DNA of 64,000 nucleotides from Dioscorea cayenensis subsp. rotundata (Eukaryota > Streptophyta > Magnoliopsida > Dioscoreales > Dioscoreaceae): NCBI RefSeq assembly GCF_009730915.1, contig NC_052490.1, positions 32,426,625-32,490,624 of the forward strand. Reading direction: 5' to 3'. The notes beneath the pieces are model-generated. The model was not told the DNA's origin. It ran no database searches and saw nothing but the letters and a program-made list of their open reading frames with translations. A program made the position numbers and the translations under genes. Shown piece by piece: positions 1 to 12,600 of this stretch (position 1 is the first letter of the stretch; every line of letters begins with the position of its first letter).

Positions 1-712
1 CCATTTTCAGATAGATGCTTCTACTGTTTTTCCAACACTTAAAGAAAAAGAAAAAAAAAATACATATATATATATATATATAGATTATAATAAAGTTAAA
101 ACATACAAAACACAAGAAGTAGGTTTCAATTCATTGAATAGAGAGATGTGTAAATAACAACACTTCAAAAGCAAATAATAATGGAGAGAAAGAGAAGGGA
201 AGAGAGAGCTCCACCATTACAAATGCTGTCGGCCAAATTAATCCCCCCATAAAATTCGGAATTCTGATTCCCTAATTTTAGGTATTAATTTAATACTTGT
301 TTAACCCTAATTGCATGGAATTCACCAAGGTGTTAAATGAGATCTAATATGAGGATCAAATCTCACCACCCTAAGTACAAATCTCAGTCTGGAGAATTGG
401 TGACTTTTAAGTGGACAAGGGGCACAAGACAATAAGAGATAAATGAAGAATCTAATCATGAAAAAGTTGACATTAATTGTAATTATTAATAACAATAATA
501 ATACCAAAGATTGATTTGACATAATAGGATTATAGAATGGTCCCATCCCAGATACAGTTTGTAGCTAAGAAGGAAAGAATTTTTTTTTGTTTTTTTTGAT
601 AAATAAATCATACCTGTGGTTTTCCTTTTTCATCTTTGTAATGAGTAGTGTTTGTTTGTTTGTTTGTTCACCTGCAGATTGCAGTTGGGCAGCTCCCCAG
701 TAAACTTTTTGA
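1..712. other. AT-rich flank at window edge, no gene seen
   Basis: I see no convincing coding region here. The stretch has a (TA)n run at about 62-81 and scattered A/T runs. It lies beyond the 3' end of the minus-strand KH gene, so part of it may be that gene's 3' untranslated region. Short open frames here show no recognisable protein. Confidence 0.5.
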
Positions 713-3700
713 TCATAGTTTGCTTGAATCTGCAACAATGTACTTTATGTATGTACTAACAAAGCTTTTGGAGTAATCAATGGCAGCAGATCAGATGACA
801 AAATGAGTAAATGAGTCCAGTCCTGACTCCTGATGATGTTCATGTTGGATGCAATGGAGGATGACCAAATAGAATGAATGATGATTGTTAATTAGAAATA
901 TAAGTAAACAGTGTAGAAAAGTTTGCATGCTTGATCTGGAAAGAAATTCTGAAATTGAATACTTATTGTTGTAATATATAGGGTAAAAATGGAGGCTGAA
1001 AAAACAAAATGATTCAAGAATCAAGACCAATGCTTGAATGGCATGTACACCATAAACTCTTTCATATATCCGCATGAAAATTGTGATAAATTAATATTTC
1101 TGTTCAAGACATGCAAAACAAGGGCAACAAAAAGATGCAACTTTTTTTTTTCATAATTTGCTCAAGAGAGAGAAATAGAGAGGCAGAGAACACTGTGTCT
1201 GTGCGGCATGTGATCCTAATGGAAGCCCAACATACCTTTGTACAAGTTAAAATTTGCCATGCTGGACTTCCAATTACTAATGAAATATCTCGGAGTTATC
1301 AGGGACAATTTGTAAATGGTGATAGCCAGATTGGTGTTGAAGTAGTATTATCCCTTTGCTAGCAGTAAAGCTTTGCACACCAGCTGTTTATTTATTAGCT
1401 CATTGGAACATCATCTTGTGCTGACAAAAGGATGAGATAGCATCATAATCACAGCAAGAAGTAATATTGAGCCGACCAGCACAAGCACATACAGAGAGAG
1501 AGAGAGAGAGAGCTCACTGCTTAGTATAAAGCCCTGAAGCAGGCTCTGGGCTCTTTCAGCCTGATCAGGTGTCCCGGAAATCTTAACGACTTTGTCTGTT
1601 TGCTCAGACCCATCCTCAAGAAGGCTAACTGTTGCTCCCGACAACTGTTCAAACAGAAAGGAGTACCTACAAATGAGTTTCTAAACTCTTAACAAGGTGT
1701 TAAAGAAAGAAACATGGTTGGAAACGAGTGGACCTCACTAATCTGAGCAAGCTTGCTTCCTGATCTCATGGTTAGGCTCCGAACTGCATGCTCTGGTATA
1801 ATGACTTCCAATGTAGTCTTGGTAACTAGTGGTGCGCTGAGTCTGAGACACAAAAGAAAATCAAAATAGTTGATTATAAGAGAATTGTAGTAAGAGTCAA
1901 GCATGTAGTTATAAAAGATGAAAATCCATTACCTTCTTGGCATACTTCTTCGGCCTTCATCATTTATAGTGCTATCATCCTGCTCCAATGGTCCACTAGC
2001 AACTCCTCCAGTCTCCTGAAACCACAATTTGAACATAAATATATATTGTTTGCGCCTGCTAAAACTAGAAATGTAGAAACATTGGAATATGGTACACAAT
2101 CTAACTAGAACAACCGACAGTTGTATGTCTTCAACTTATAACCACACTTGCAAGCTACCACAACAAAACTTAATACTGTTGAATTGAGGCTACCTACAAA
2201 GCAATTAAGATGGTTGTCTAAAGAAAACAAAACCATAGCCAGAAGGAAACAAACATCAAGGATAATGTGCTTAAGTCATGCATGAGAAGCTTGTATAAAT
2301 AGGTGGAGATGCTTAGCGGTACCTGTGTAGGATCACTTCCGGACAATCATCAAAAAGAATAAAAAAACACAATACATTTAATAGAGTGGCATATTAATTG
2401 AAATCCTATAGCCAATGTAGCAAATGTGATGCTCTGAATTGAAATTCCTAGACATTGCAAGTGTTTCAGGATCTTCGAAAATGACATGGATATGCACTGG
2501 AGGCAAATGAGGAATAGGAGATTACAAATGAGGTATGACAGTGAACCAGAAGAAATGGTCTTTCAGAAGTCACAAGAAATAAAGGACTCCAATATGGAAT
2601 TCTACATATAAGTCCAGACCAAAATGCAATTATGATATACAATTGCATTGTTGTAACATCTTTAGACACAGAAACATTAAAATAAAATATAACAAAAAGA
2701 GTTCTAAAATTTTCTGGGGAAAGAAATAAGAGTTGAGGAAGCAAGTAACCCATTTAAGTATAAAAAATTTACGGATTCACTAAGAGAAAGGCAGACAATA
2801 TAACCACGTGAGTTGTCAGGCTATCGTTAATTGCACAAACAGAAGATACGGAACAGATAATTTTATAAGATTAATAAGGTAGATGAAGCTGAGGAAGAGG
2901 AAGAGCAACAGCCAACAAATTAATAACTTAAAGAACTAACAGCAGCAGACAAGCAAGTATGAGAACAAGCACTTACAACCTTGACCCATGAAGAGGAGAT
3001 AATTAAATGACCTGTTCAATTAGATGTAAAGACCTTGTTTTTGAGATATTATATATCTAAGTTGAAAACAAAAATTTGTTTCAAAGGAAACACTTTATTG
3101 ATGAAAAATGAACAAAGAGGACAGGCATATATATGCCAAAAATCAAGCAAGGTGTGCTTGCATTTTACACATGGGCCATCAAGGAATAGAATCTGTTAAA
3201 GTAAGAAGAAAAAAAAAACCTACTGAATAATAACAATTGGCCATTCCCAAAAAAGATTAGCTGTAGAAAGGCAATGACTCAGAAAACTGTAACTGAGATT
3301 TGGCAGAATATATGCTAGACGGTACTAGTGAAGTGGCAACAATAATTACATTCACAGAAAGGTGGCCTGATTGAGATTGTCCTTAGGAGAGATACACATC
3401 GTATTGACTTGTTTGTGAACATGTATGAGGAACTTCTCAAGGATATCTCTTTTAACATGAATATTACTTTCAAGTATAGTATCATCGGAGACAAAAAGAA
3501 ATATACAACTCACAATTGGGGCATACAAAAGCTCAGATTGTGCATATGACTGCATTAACATGTATTATAAAAAATGGATACTAATCCCAACACAAAGCAC
3601 ATGGTTAGTATGCATTGAATACTATGAAAGTTGAGCTTGCAGCTGCCATGGCACACACATAAATTGTTGAAAATATGTCAAGACATGGCGCAACAATTAT

Positions 3701-6700
3701 ACCAAAGGAGGGAAGAAAATTACACATCAAAGAAATGTATGTACCTTGGATTGCCATGTAGTTGGTTGTGCATGTGTATTATGACGAACAGAGGCAGACG
3801 GATCACTTCCTTGGTAGCCTTCAAGAGGTGAATTTTTAACAGGTGAGCTGGGCTCAACTGCACTAACACTACTGGCATGGTTTGAAGCAGAATTGGATTG
3901 TGCCAGCAAATCTTTTGGTATGGATATGTCACGAAATAGGTGACTACGTAATCGTGCAGTAATCTGAACAAGAGCATTGCGAGCAGCTCTTATCTCACCA
4001 ACAATCTGTAAGCACTTGAATTTGGTACAAGTGTTACAATCAATAAAAGGAATCATAATTAGTCTTAAAATAGTCATGATTGATATAATGGTCTCCCAAA
4101 GATAATGACAGATAAACTTAGTACCTAGAGGTCTGCCAACAGGCAGTAAGTTCAGAACTAACCTGTACAAGCTCATCAGCATCCATCGCACAAAGTGGAT
4201 GATCTTCCTTTGGTAATATCTGAACATTAGCACTGGTCAACTTCTGTATATCTGATAAAGATCCATCCCTTCCCTCTAGACAGCCAATTTCACTGGCTGG
4301 AACAAGAAGCCTTGTGGTTATGATGTTATCCTTGTCAGGACCAAGATCTACTATGTTAGTCTGAATATGAAGCAAAGCTTCCTGAGCTGGAAAGAGGTCA
4401 TCGTCAGGACCCTAAAACATAAACCTTTGCAAGTTAAATACAAACTTAAAAAAAGATAAAATATAACAATTGCCAGTGTTCAGCAAGAGCAAATGTCAGC
4501 ATACATAGATTCAGGGGTAAAATGAAATCAAAGGGGATTAAAATCTCACAATAGCTGGAAAGAACGAATGCGTTCAATATAAAAGAGAGGGAGCATCACA
4601 AAAATAAAGCAAGATTGGATGTCACCGTTGAAGGTTCCTATCCCTAAACTAACATGACAGGATTTGAAGCATGAGTTGGTGCAGGCAGCTTTGAAGGATT
4701 CGAGAAGCATAATCAAGAGTATGTGTCTTCTAGGTTCAGACCATTCAGTGATCAAACAATCTAGTACTTGCAAAACAAAAGTTCAGCATTCCAAATGCCA
4801 TAATGTTACACTGAAGTAATCCTTTTGATCAAGATAACTTCCAAAAAAAACAAAAAAAATCCCAACTATTTTCTTATAGAAATTAAGAGACCATACAACG
4901 GAAGACATGTTTCCTCAAGATTCATATAAATCATGTGTACAGCAGATGAGTTATTCTAATATCCAAAAGACAGTGAACTATGATTGTAGGGGGTTCTAAT
5001 GATAAAACAAAATGAACTTAAAAGCTAATTATTCAACTTCTGTAGTGTAAGATAGAGGATTTACACCAAAAAAACTGGTTTACATAAAAGAAGATATGCT
5101 GCTACGTGAGTATAAGAATGGATTTGAAAGCCTTACCAATACTAAAAAAAAGAATGGTTCAGGGTTTATCTAAGGTGGTAAACTGCAACAGACGGGAGAG
5201 TAAAAAATAGCAAAGTTAAGGGATCGGTGCTAAAGACATAGATGCAGAAATAACTAGCTAAAAGGCAAAAAAGCAAACAAAAAAAAAAATTACGGCATGT
5301 AAACAAAATTATCAAATAGAGCTCACAGCAGTTGCATTGGTGGGGCAAGGGTTTCAGCAATTACCTCTTCAGAGGTAATAACAATAACACGTTCATCTGA
5401 CCCAGGAACAGGATCACAAACCTTCACATCAACACCAATATCAGACTTAAGCATTTCAATAATTCCATCAGAAACCCCCATGACATTCTCAACCTTCTCA
5501 TTTGGGCACAGAATGCGAAATATAATATCATCGGAAGATAATGACTGTGAATTGTCAACGGCCTGATTACCGTCAGAATCAAATGCAAATCTGGATGAGT
5601 TTGAACTATGTAGCTTGTTTCTAGCTCGGTTTGCTCCTGTGGAAGACCTTGATCCAACATCAAAGCCTTCCAGTGCTGATTGACTTTGAGCATTGTTCAT
5701 GAAATCATCATCATGGGGGAAATAATGCTCTGGAGAATGTAATCGCCCACGAAATGGGCCCCTGTCACGATGCAGACTTTCCAATAAACGAGAGGAGATG
5801 ATCTCCACAGCTTTCTTCACACAAATACCTTCTCCAACAACCTATTGAGAAAACAGTAAAGGTACATAACATTGTTCTCTATAGTAATAACAAACACACA
5901 TCCCTAAAATTGAAAACAAAATCAAAATTAACAGCATCTAAAGTTCATCAGCATGACTAGACTGGCATCTGATTGGCAATAGTTGAAACAAATAGTGGCA
6001 ATAGATCACGACATTGCTAAAAGGCGAGGCCTTTGCTTCAGGAGATGGTACCTGGACGACCTCCTCGGAGGGCGAGACGCATTGCGGCGTGTACTGATCA
6101 CGAGGCAGGATCCTAATGTGCGTCTTCGTCTCCATCCTCATCTGCTCGATGATCTTCCCGCCCTTCCCGAGCAGGCACCCAACATGACTCCTCGGCACAA
6201 CCAACCTCGTCGTAATCCTCCCCCGACCACTCCTCTCCCACCCACCGCCGAACTCATCCCCATCCTCGCCACCGCCAAACTCCAGCTCCGTGTCCACGAT
6301 CCGCTCATGGATCAAAATCAGCGCGTCCTGTGCAGGCGAGAACTGAGGGGGACGGCCATCAGGATCGCGCCGCATCGAGTCCGACGTCTCGATGATCCGC
6401 TCATTGTCCCCATGGACAAGCTCGTGGACAGTGATCCACGAGCCCGTTTTTTGCCGTATGAACTTGATAGAGTTCCCAGACTTACCAACGACGGCAGTGG
6501 CCCTGATTTCCGGGCAAAGGATGCGGAACACAGTGGTGGCAGTGGTTGCAGGAGCAGAAGCAAGGGGAGGCGGAGGAGGAGGAGGAGGAGGAGGAGGGGG
6601 AGGAGGAGGGGAAGGGAGCTTGGTAGGACGACGATCGGGGCGGCGATGATGGTGGGCAGCGGCGGGGGGTAAGGGGTGGTGGCGGCGAGGCTTGGATCGA

Positions 6701-6771
6701 GAAGGAGGGGTTGGAGGGTCAGAGTCATGGTCATAGTGGTAGCTGCTGCGCTTGGAGCGGGATCGCTCCAT
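713..6771 (-). CDS. KH-domain RNA-binding protein with five KH modules (RCF3/HEN4-like family)
   Basis: Exons on the minus strand are 6771-6052, 5841-5365, 4411-4163, 4005-3745, 2015-1933, 1842-1734 and then either 1644-1411 (stop in that exon, 710 aa) or 1644-1518 plus 729-713 (680 aa). All junctions keep phase. Residues 1-80 are Arg/Ser-rich, then a 15-Pro run. KH1 starts near VFRILCPEIRATAVVGKSGN; KH2 has the intact loop GKGG (VGCLLGKGGKIIEQM). KH3 (GVSDG), KH4 (GRDG) and KH5 (RSGS) have altered GxxG loops. Five KH modules is the layout of plant RCF3/HEN4-type proteins, which act in the nucleus on pre-mRNA processing; that role is family knowledge, not shown here. Exon 1 is far more GC-rich than the other exons. 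The ATG at 6771 sits just below a telo-box. The C-terminus is uncertain. Confidence 0.85.
1494..1513. repeat. (AG)n microsatellite at the KH gene 3' end
   Basis: A short AG dinucleotide run. Read on the minus strand in the last exon it encodes alternating Leu-Ser if the exon is read through, or it lies in an intron if the donor at 1517-1516 is used. Confidence 0.8.
6563..6612. repeat. GGA/GGN-rich microsatellite coding for polyproline
   Basis: Purine-rich trinucleotide run on the plus strand. On the minus strand it encodes the uninterrupted proline tract (about 15 residues) before the first KH domain. Length is likely polymorphic. Confidence 0.75.
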
Positions 6772-6781
6772 CAATCCAGTC

Positions 6782-6789
6782 TAGGGTTT
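6782..6789 (-). promoter_or_regulatory. Telo-box (AAACCCTA) in KH gene 5' leader
   Basis: AAACCCTA reads on the minus strand about 10 bases upstream of the ATG at 6771. Telo-boxes are common near plant transcription starts of genes expressed in dividing cells. Only the motif match is seen; function is inferred. Confidence 0.4.
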
Positions 6790-7287
6790 TGTGGGTGTGG
6801 GCGAGTGTTGCAAGGAAGGGTTTTTAGCTCATTGTGCGGATTTCTAGGGATTGTCTTCGTGAGCTGGTGGTGGTGGTGGTGGTGGTGGTGAGCTTGGTGG
6901 CAGTGCTTACGAGTGAGAGAGGAAATGGCGGTCTTCAGTCATTCATTGGAGTCCTCTTATTAGTCCTAAGAGGAAATAGATGGACACACAGAGAGGGATG
7001 CATGTCTTGTGTGTTGATTACTTGAATTGAGGATTTTTTTTTTTTTAGATTATTTGGGTGATATTTGTAATTTTTAGAGTGGTTTTTGGGGGTGGGTTTA
7101 TTTTGTAAACCTTTTATTTTTTATCTTTTTTGGTCGTTATTCGGTTATGAACTTTATATATATATATATATATATTTGGAATAATGGAGTTTCAATTCTT
7201 TGCTGGATTTATTTTATTTTATTTTATTTTATTTTTTAAAAAGTATAGCCAAGCCATGAAATGTAACTCTCTCTGTCACTGATTTTA

Positions 7288-7324
<37 letters not shown>

Positions 7325-7325
7325 T
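7288..7325. repeat. (AAT)n microsatellite
   Basis: About 12 uninterrupted AAT units in intergenic DNA. Simple sequence repeat with no sign of function. Confidence 0.85.
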
Positions 7326-8319
7326 CACATCTCCTGTTATAAGTGTTTTTTTTTTAATTGAAACGGTATTTTAGTCTAATTACACTAAATCCACTGGCTA
7401 AGATTTGGTTTGCAGAATTTTTATTGTTGGGTTTAAAATCGTGTTGAATGTAGTGGTGTCAAAAAATTTTGGATGAAGGCGGGTTTACAACCGGATTTTT
7501 TTATTGAGTGAGTGAATGTACATGAATGAATTGTCATTGTCTCTTACTGTATATGTTCTTGTTGTATAAATAAAATAAGTGTTTTTTTATTAATTTAATA
7601 ATAATATTATGTTCATTCAAAAGAAAATATCATTAATAAATTTAAGTATTTTGGAAGATTATTTGATGATAAAAAGTCAAACCAAGGTATTATAAATTAA
7701 AATGAATGCATTGATGGTCGGACTAAAAATATATATAACAAAGAATTCAAAAGACTAAAGTTTAATTAATAAAAGTTAAATGAGAGGCTTGTGGCTCACA
7801 AGAGAATTTTTATTTTTTGATAAAACACAAGAGAATTTTCTTTTGTAATCTTCCATTCATTAGAATTCAAAGTATGTGATATGTATATGATTGAGGTCTT
7901 TATTCGTGTTCAATTTAGACACAATTAAAACGAGTTCGAATCAGGCCTGATTTAGTGTTTTTGGATCCTATATGAATTTCATTTATTATTTATTATTAAA
8001 TTAAATGTTATGGATTTGCTGAATACTCTAATATTTCAGACTTCTAAGGTAAATTATTACACATTTTAATTCAATTGATTCAATAATTTATAACTAAAAT
8101 AGAGTCCTAAACCGCATGTTTTAAGTATGAGAACCGACAGCTTGTTAGCTAAGAAATAAGATGCCATTGCCTAGCGGTGGCATATATTATATTATTATGT
8201 TATTTAAGATAATTAGAGAGAGAGAAGCTAAGATTTAAGTCTTAAAGAACATTATTAATTAAAGTTTCTTTTTTCCATTTAAATGTGAAAACCCGAGTCA
8301 TGTTGCTTTTGGATTGTAA

Positions 8320-8720
8320 AAATATTTGAGTTGCGTTTTGATTACTGTAACTTGACCTGACTATAGTTAAGTTTCAGTTCGAAACTGCAGGCTCTAGTTT
8401 TATAAACTATAGAACCTGAATCGAACTATAGTCTTGAGGTTTCGATTTTAGGTTTGGTTCCAATACGGTTTTGATTCCAGTTCAGTTCTAAATAATTTGA
8501 TTCTAAATAATTTGATTCTGATTAATTAAAATATATTAAAAATTATATTATATTTTTTTTTATTTTAAAGTAAAAATAGAACCGGAACCGATGGTTCGGT
8601 TTTCAACTGAAAAGAACCTCCGGTTTAAAGTTTCGATTTGGAATAGAAACTGTTTTTACCATTCTAGTTCGATTTCAATAGTGCCGATTCCGGTTTTGAT
8701 TCTACGGTTTAAACTGAATC
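8320..8720. repeat. Degenerate MITE-like segment rich in CCGGTT/AACCGG words
   Basis: The left half carries GGTTT/CGGTTTT-type words and the right half their complements (GAACCGGAACCG, CGGTTTAAAC), so the segment can fold back on itself. This resembles the widespread plant elements built from GAACCG/CGGTTC words. Ends and target-site duplication were not found, so limits are approximate. Confidence 0.35.
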
Positions 8721-9653
8721 GGGGTTAGCTCCAATCATGATTATATTTTATATGTATCATAAATAACCATTTTATTTTTATAAGGACCACCTCATTACCA
8801 CATAGGAGGCCATGAACTGTTCCCCTAGATGAGGGAATGCGCAAGAAGTGATTTTTCAACCCATTTATTTGATTAAATTCAAATCATTAATTTAAATAAT
8901 TAATTATAATAATTAAATATTTAATCAAATTATTAAAATGAATAATAATACTTGAACATTCAATAAATAAATATTATGATAAATCTAACAATTAACAATA
9001 CACATGAATTACTTAATTTGGATATTTAATCATAATAATTAGAGTGAAATTATGTTTTTACCCTGGTCATGTACTTAATTAAATACAAATCATTAATCTA
9101 AATTATTAATTATAATAATTATAATACTTAATTATTATAATTAAATATTTAATTATATTAATTAAAATGAATAATAATAATAATACTTGCATATTCAATA
9201 AATAAAATTTATTTATTTAAAGTGGTTAATTATCTTAATTAAAATCAATAACAATGTTTATTTAATTCAAATAATTCATTAGAATATTGATATTTAATTA
9301 TAGCTCACATCTTAAAGTGATAATTTGAGTACTAATCGATCTATAGATATATAATTTTAACAACAAAAAAAAAAGAAGAAAAAAATATTGCCCGGCACAA
9401 GATTGAAGACTTCCTCTCAATACATTTTCTCTTATGATTGAAACTTAAATAAAGTTTGTGTGTAGTGACCTATCCACAGCTTACTAAAAAAAAAACTACG
9501 CATAGTTTTCCTTGTTTTTCTTTTCCTCACTCAACCTAAACAAACAAGCAATGGCTAATTTTGGCCATACCTTGCCTCAAAAATAATCATTATCTTCGAC
9601 CAAAAAAACAATAATTTACAAGACAAAAGGATCATAAAACCAACAAGAAATGA

Positions 9654-12600
9654 TTAAGGATTACAATATTGTTTCAAGATTTGTCTAGCAAGATCAACAG
9701 CGCCACTTTTCTTGTAAATCAGGTGTAAATTGTAGGCTGCTTCTCTGTGAAGACTACAGAACCCCGGATGATAATTATCAGAAGCCGAAAAGTTCTCCTC
9801 ATAAGGAAGTCTAGGAATGGGATGGTCCTTCTCTTGAGTAGTAAGAACCTTTTCATAATACGAAACAGCCAGCGTAACAAGGCCGACATGGTGATATGCT
9901 CTGGCGATGTTATACATTGCTTCCTGAAAGGTTTATGACCATTGAACTCCATACATTAGGAATACAAAATCATATGGTATAAAATTCGTCTTTGTTGCTT
10001 CAATAGAAAAAAAAAATGCTATGGTAAATCGTGTTGTTTTACAAAGAGTGAAAAAAATAACACAAACATGTTCTGAATAATTTGTCAGAGTCTACTAGAG
10101 ATTCTCTAATTAGGCAAGAAAAATTTATTGGCAAACCATACCTGACTGTCGTTGCAGATGCGTAGATAGTTATAGAGGAAGGCTAGGCCTTGTGTCATAC
10201 ATTGGTGTTTATTCCGAAGCCTATGTCCAAGAGCTAAATTTATTAAGGCAGTCCCTGTAATGGGAAGAGTAGATTGATAAATTTACTGCAAAATACTCAT
10301 ACCGGAAAGGAAGTTATGTTATTCATACCTACGCAAAGGTTGATGAGTGGATTTTCTGGTTGCAATTTATATGCTTCCAGATATTCCCTAGCAGCTGATT
10401 GATGCTGGCTTAACATGGTAAATTGATGGCCCAGCATGATCATTGGAGGTACACAATCTTTCTGTGTCCGCATATGGTGGAGGAACTTGGGGTGTTTTTT
10501 GAACCGGCTTCCAAATCTACGACACAATCAAATAATTAATATGCATAAGTTGGCTACTAGAAAATTTAATATATTGGGTACTAAAATTTGACGTAAGCTA
10601 CATTACTATCCTAGTAACAACAATAGAATATGTAACATATGGCAGCAGTCTCTGCTTTGCCATTTACAGGGGCCGCCCTCCTTCTCTATCTATTCAAGGG
10701 ATGGAAGGCCAGAGGCCTTTGGTGTCCCTTCCAGTCAAGAATTGGATCCTCACAATCACTAGCCAATATGCTTGTCTCTCATCCTTTCTTCGTTGATGAT
10801 TCGATATTCTGGTGTCCAAGGTGTAGAAAAACCACACCAATCCATCCTGAACTTAGTGGTTAAACTCTACTGCAGTGACAATACTGTGAGGAGGTCCTGC
10901 AGAAAAATAGCTCGACGCCATAATGATAAAAAGCTTAACACCCCTTTAAAATAAAAAATAAAATAGGAAAAAGATAAAAAAAAAATGCAAAGGTCATCTT
11001 ATTCAAAACCCCAATTATGACATCTCTTCTCTCCCAATTCACACCTTGGAACACACTGTTCTTATAGTCTTATAGAGAAAAACGCGCGTTCACATCTTCT
11101 TAACCTGAAATAGCTGAAAAGAATAAAAATTTCTTTTGGAGGGTACTCTTAGGAACAGATCTAGTGGAGACGGGGTGCGGCCTATAGCTCAGAGGATTAG
11201 AGCACGTGGTTACGAACCACGGTGTCGGGGTCCAAATCCCTCCTCGCCCACAACCGGCCAAGAAGAGAATGACCTTCCCTTTACCTCTGGGGGTAGGAAA
11301 ATCATGATTGGGATAACAGACTCAAAGCTATTGAACTATGGGTCTTTTGTCAAAATGGAATGACCATGTTTAAGTAATAATATATACCTTTTTACAAAAA
11401 GCCTACAGTGCAAATTTTTCCAACAATTAGGTTCAGGAGTAGGTTCCATGGTCATCTACATCTACTTCTGCGTGCACAATTCACTGATAGCTGTTAAGTT
11501 GTTGTTGTTGTTGTTGTTTTTTTTTTTTAATTTTATTTTATGGAATGCAGTATGTACAGCATAAAGCATCTCATGAGGTGAGCTTCAATCAGTAGGGCTT
11601 TGATATGCAAAAGTGAGCTCTACATTCCATTGACTTTGGTGATTATTTTGAACTATTTGATTAGGTTATAATTTACCAAACGTGTGCCTACAACTGTAAC
11701 TTTATTTAGATTTCAATACTTTGCACATTAGGTTGAAGTGCGGTTCCACAACTTCATGTCACTATTTTCTGTTTATCCTAGGCGAAATCCAAAATTAACC
11801 TAAGAAAAAAGATTGAATAAAATGAACCACGATATGGAATGAAGTTGACCAATCAAACTTTAGACAAATATGAGAACAAACCCTGTGTGTATAACATGCT
11901 TCAGCAAATAAGAATTGCAGGACAAAACTAAGAGATGGCCCAGGTGTGAGACAGCATATAAAAATTGAAGTTAATGATATTATTTACCTTGAAACAACCT
12001 TATAGTAGCAATTCCAGGCTGCCATGCTGTGAGGATGCTGCCGAACTATATTTCGTGCAAAGCCATATCCATACTTTGGGTCCGTTGTGTTGTACGCAAT
12101 TTCTAAATGTAAAAGACAGAAAAAAAAAATTAGGATTTTTGAATGGATAAAATTTGGATATCTATGGTAAGAAAATGGGGAAATGTATACTTACGAGCAC
12201 CCAAAGCTCGAAGCTCCTCTTTTTGTTTGTCAGAAATAGTACTGTTTGTTAATCTCAAAGTTAAAAGAATAACCTCTAGAGCATCCGAATATTGTCGCAA
12301 GGATGCCAGTGCTCTACAAAGCTACAAATGTTAAACAAAAAATATAAAAAATTAAATTAATAAAGATGATAGAAGAAGTTAAATAATCATGCAGAAAACA
12401 CACAATGATTTTGAAAATAAATATGAGGGAGTGGGAGCAAGCCAACCACTAAAAGCACAAAATAATTATATGCTGCATCTAAAACATCATTCAATTTCTT
12501 GTTATGAATAGCAAGAATCTGAGAAACACAAGATACCATCCTGGATTGTGAGAAACAAATCAGGTTGAAGCATAGAAGGCAAATGCCCCTAGCCACCTAT

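Larger units (their letters stand above)
6790..9653. other. Intergenic region, AT-rich, with simple repeats
   Basis: No gene seen between the KH gene start and the TFIIIC subunit stop. It holds a (GGT)n run at about 6863-6891, (TA)n near 7154-7173, (ATTTT)n near 7206-7234, (AAT)n near 7288-7325, and a degenerate inverted-repeat segment at about 8320-8720. From 8870 to 9360 it is almost pure A/T with repeated TTAATTATAATAATTA-like words. The first few hundred bases probably carry the KH gene promoter. Confidence 0.6.
10640..11375 (+). other. Nuclear insertion of plastid DNA (NUPT): rrn4.5-rrn5 spacer, rrn5, spacer, trnR-ACG and flank
   Basis: The stretch is recognisable throughout as the plastid inverted-repeat region downstream of 4.5S rRNA. 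It shows the spacer with the words AGGCCTTTGGTGTCCCTTCC and CAATCACTAGCCAATATGCT, the 5S rRNA, a spacer with ACGCGCGTTCACATCTTCTT, tRNA-Arg(ACG), then the downstream words GGGGGTAGGAAAATCATGAT. Substitutions and small indels are scattered all along it, so it is not plastid sequence in place. It lies in the intron between exons 10516 and 11988 of the TFIIIC subunit gene, antisense to that gene. The left edge is soft by tens of bases, the right edge less so. Confidence 0.88.

Noticed and set aside
693-729. Separate minus-strand gene with an exon reading IQANYDQKVYWGAAQLQSAG
   Set aside because: The reading looks protein-like, but no further exon was found before the window edge; in the phase from the KH gene it ends after five residues. 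Kept only as an alternative last KH exon.
5983-6672. 229-codon open frame on the plus strand
   Set aside because: It lies opposite the GC-rich first KH exon and has a low-complexity Arg/Gly/Pro composition; it is a shadow of that exon.
11178-11250. A working nuclear tRNA-Arg gene
   Set aside because: The flanking sequence is plastid spacer, the acceptor end and T-loop carry changes, and the B box is damaged.
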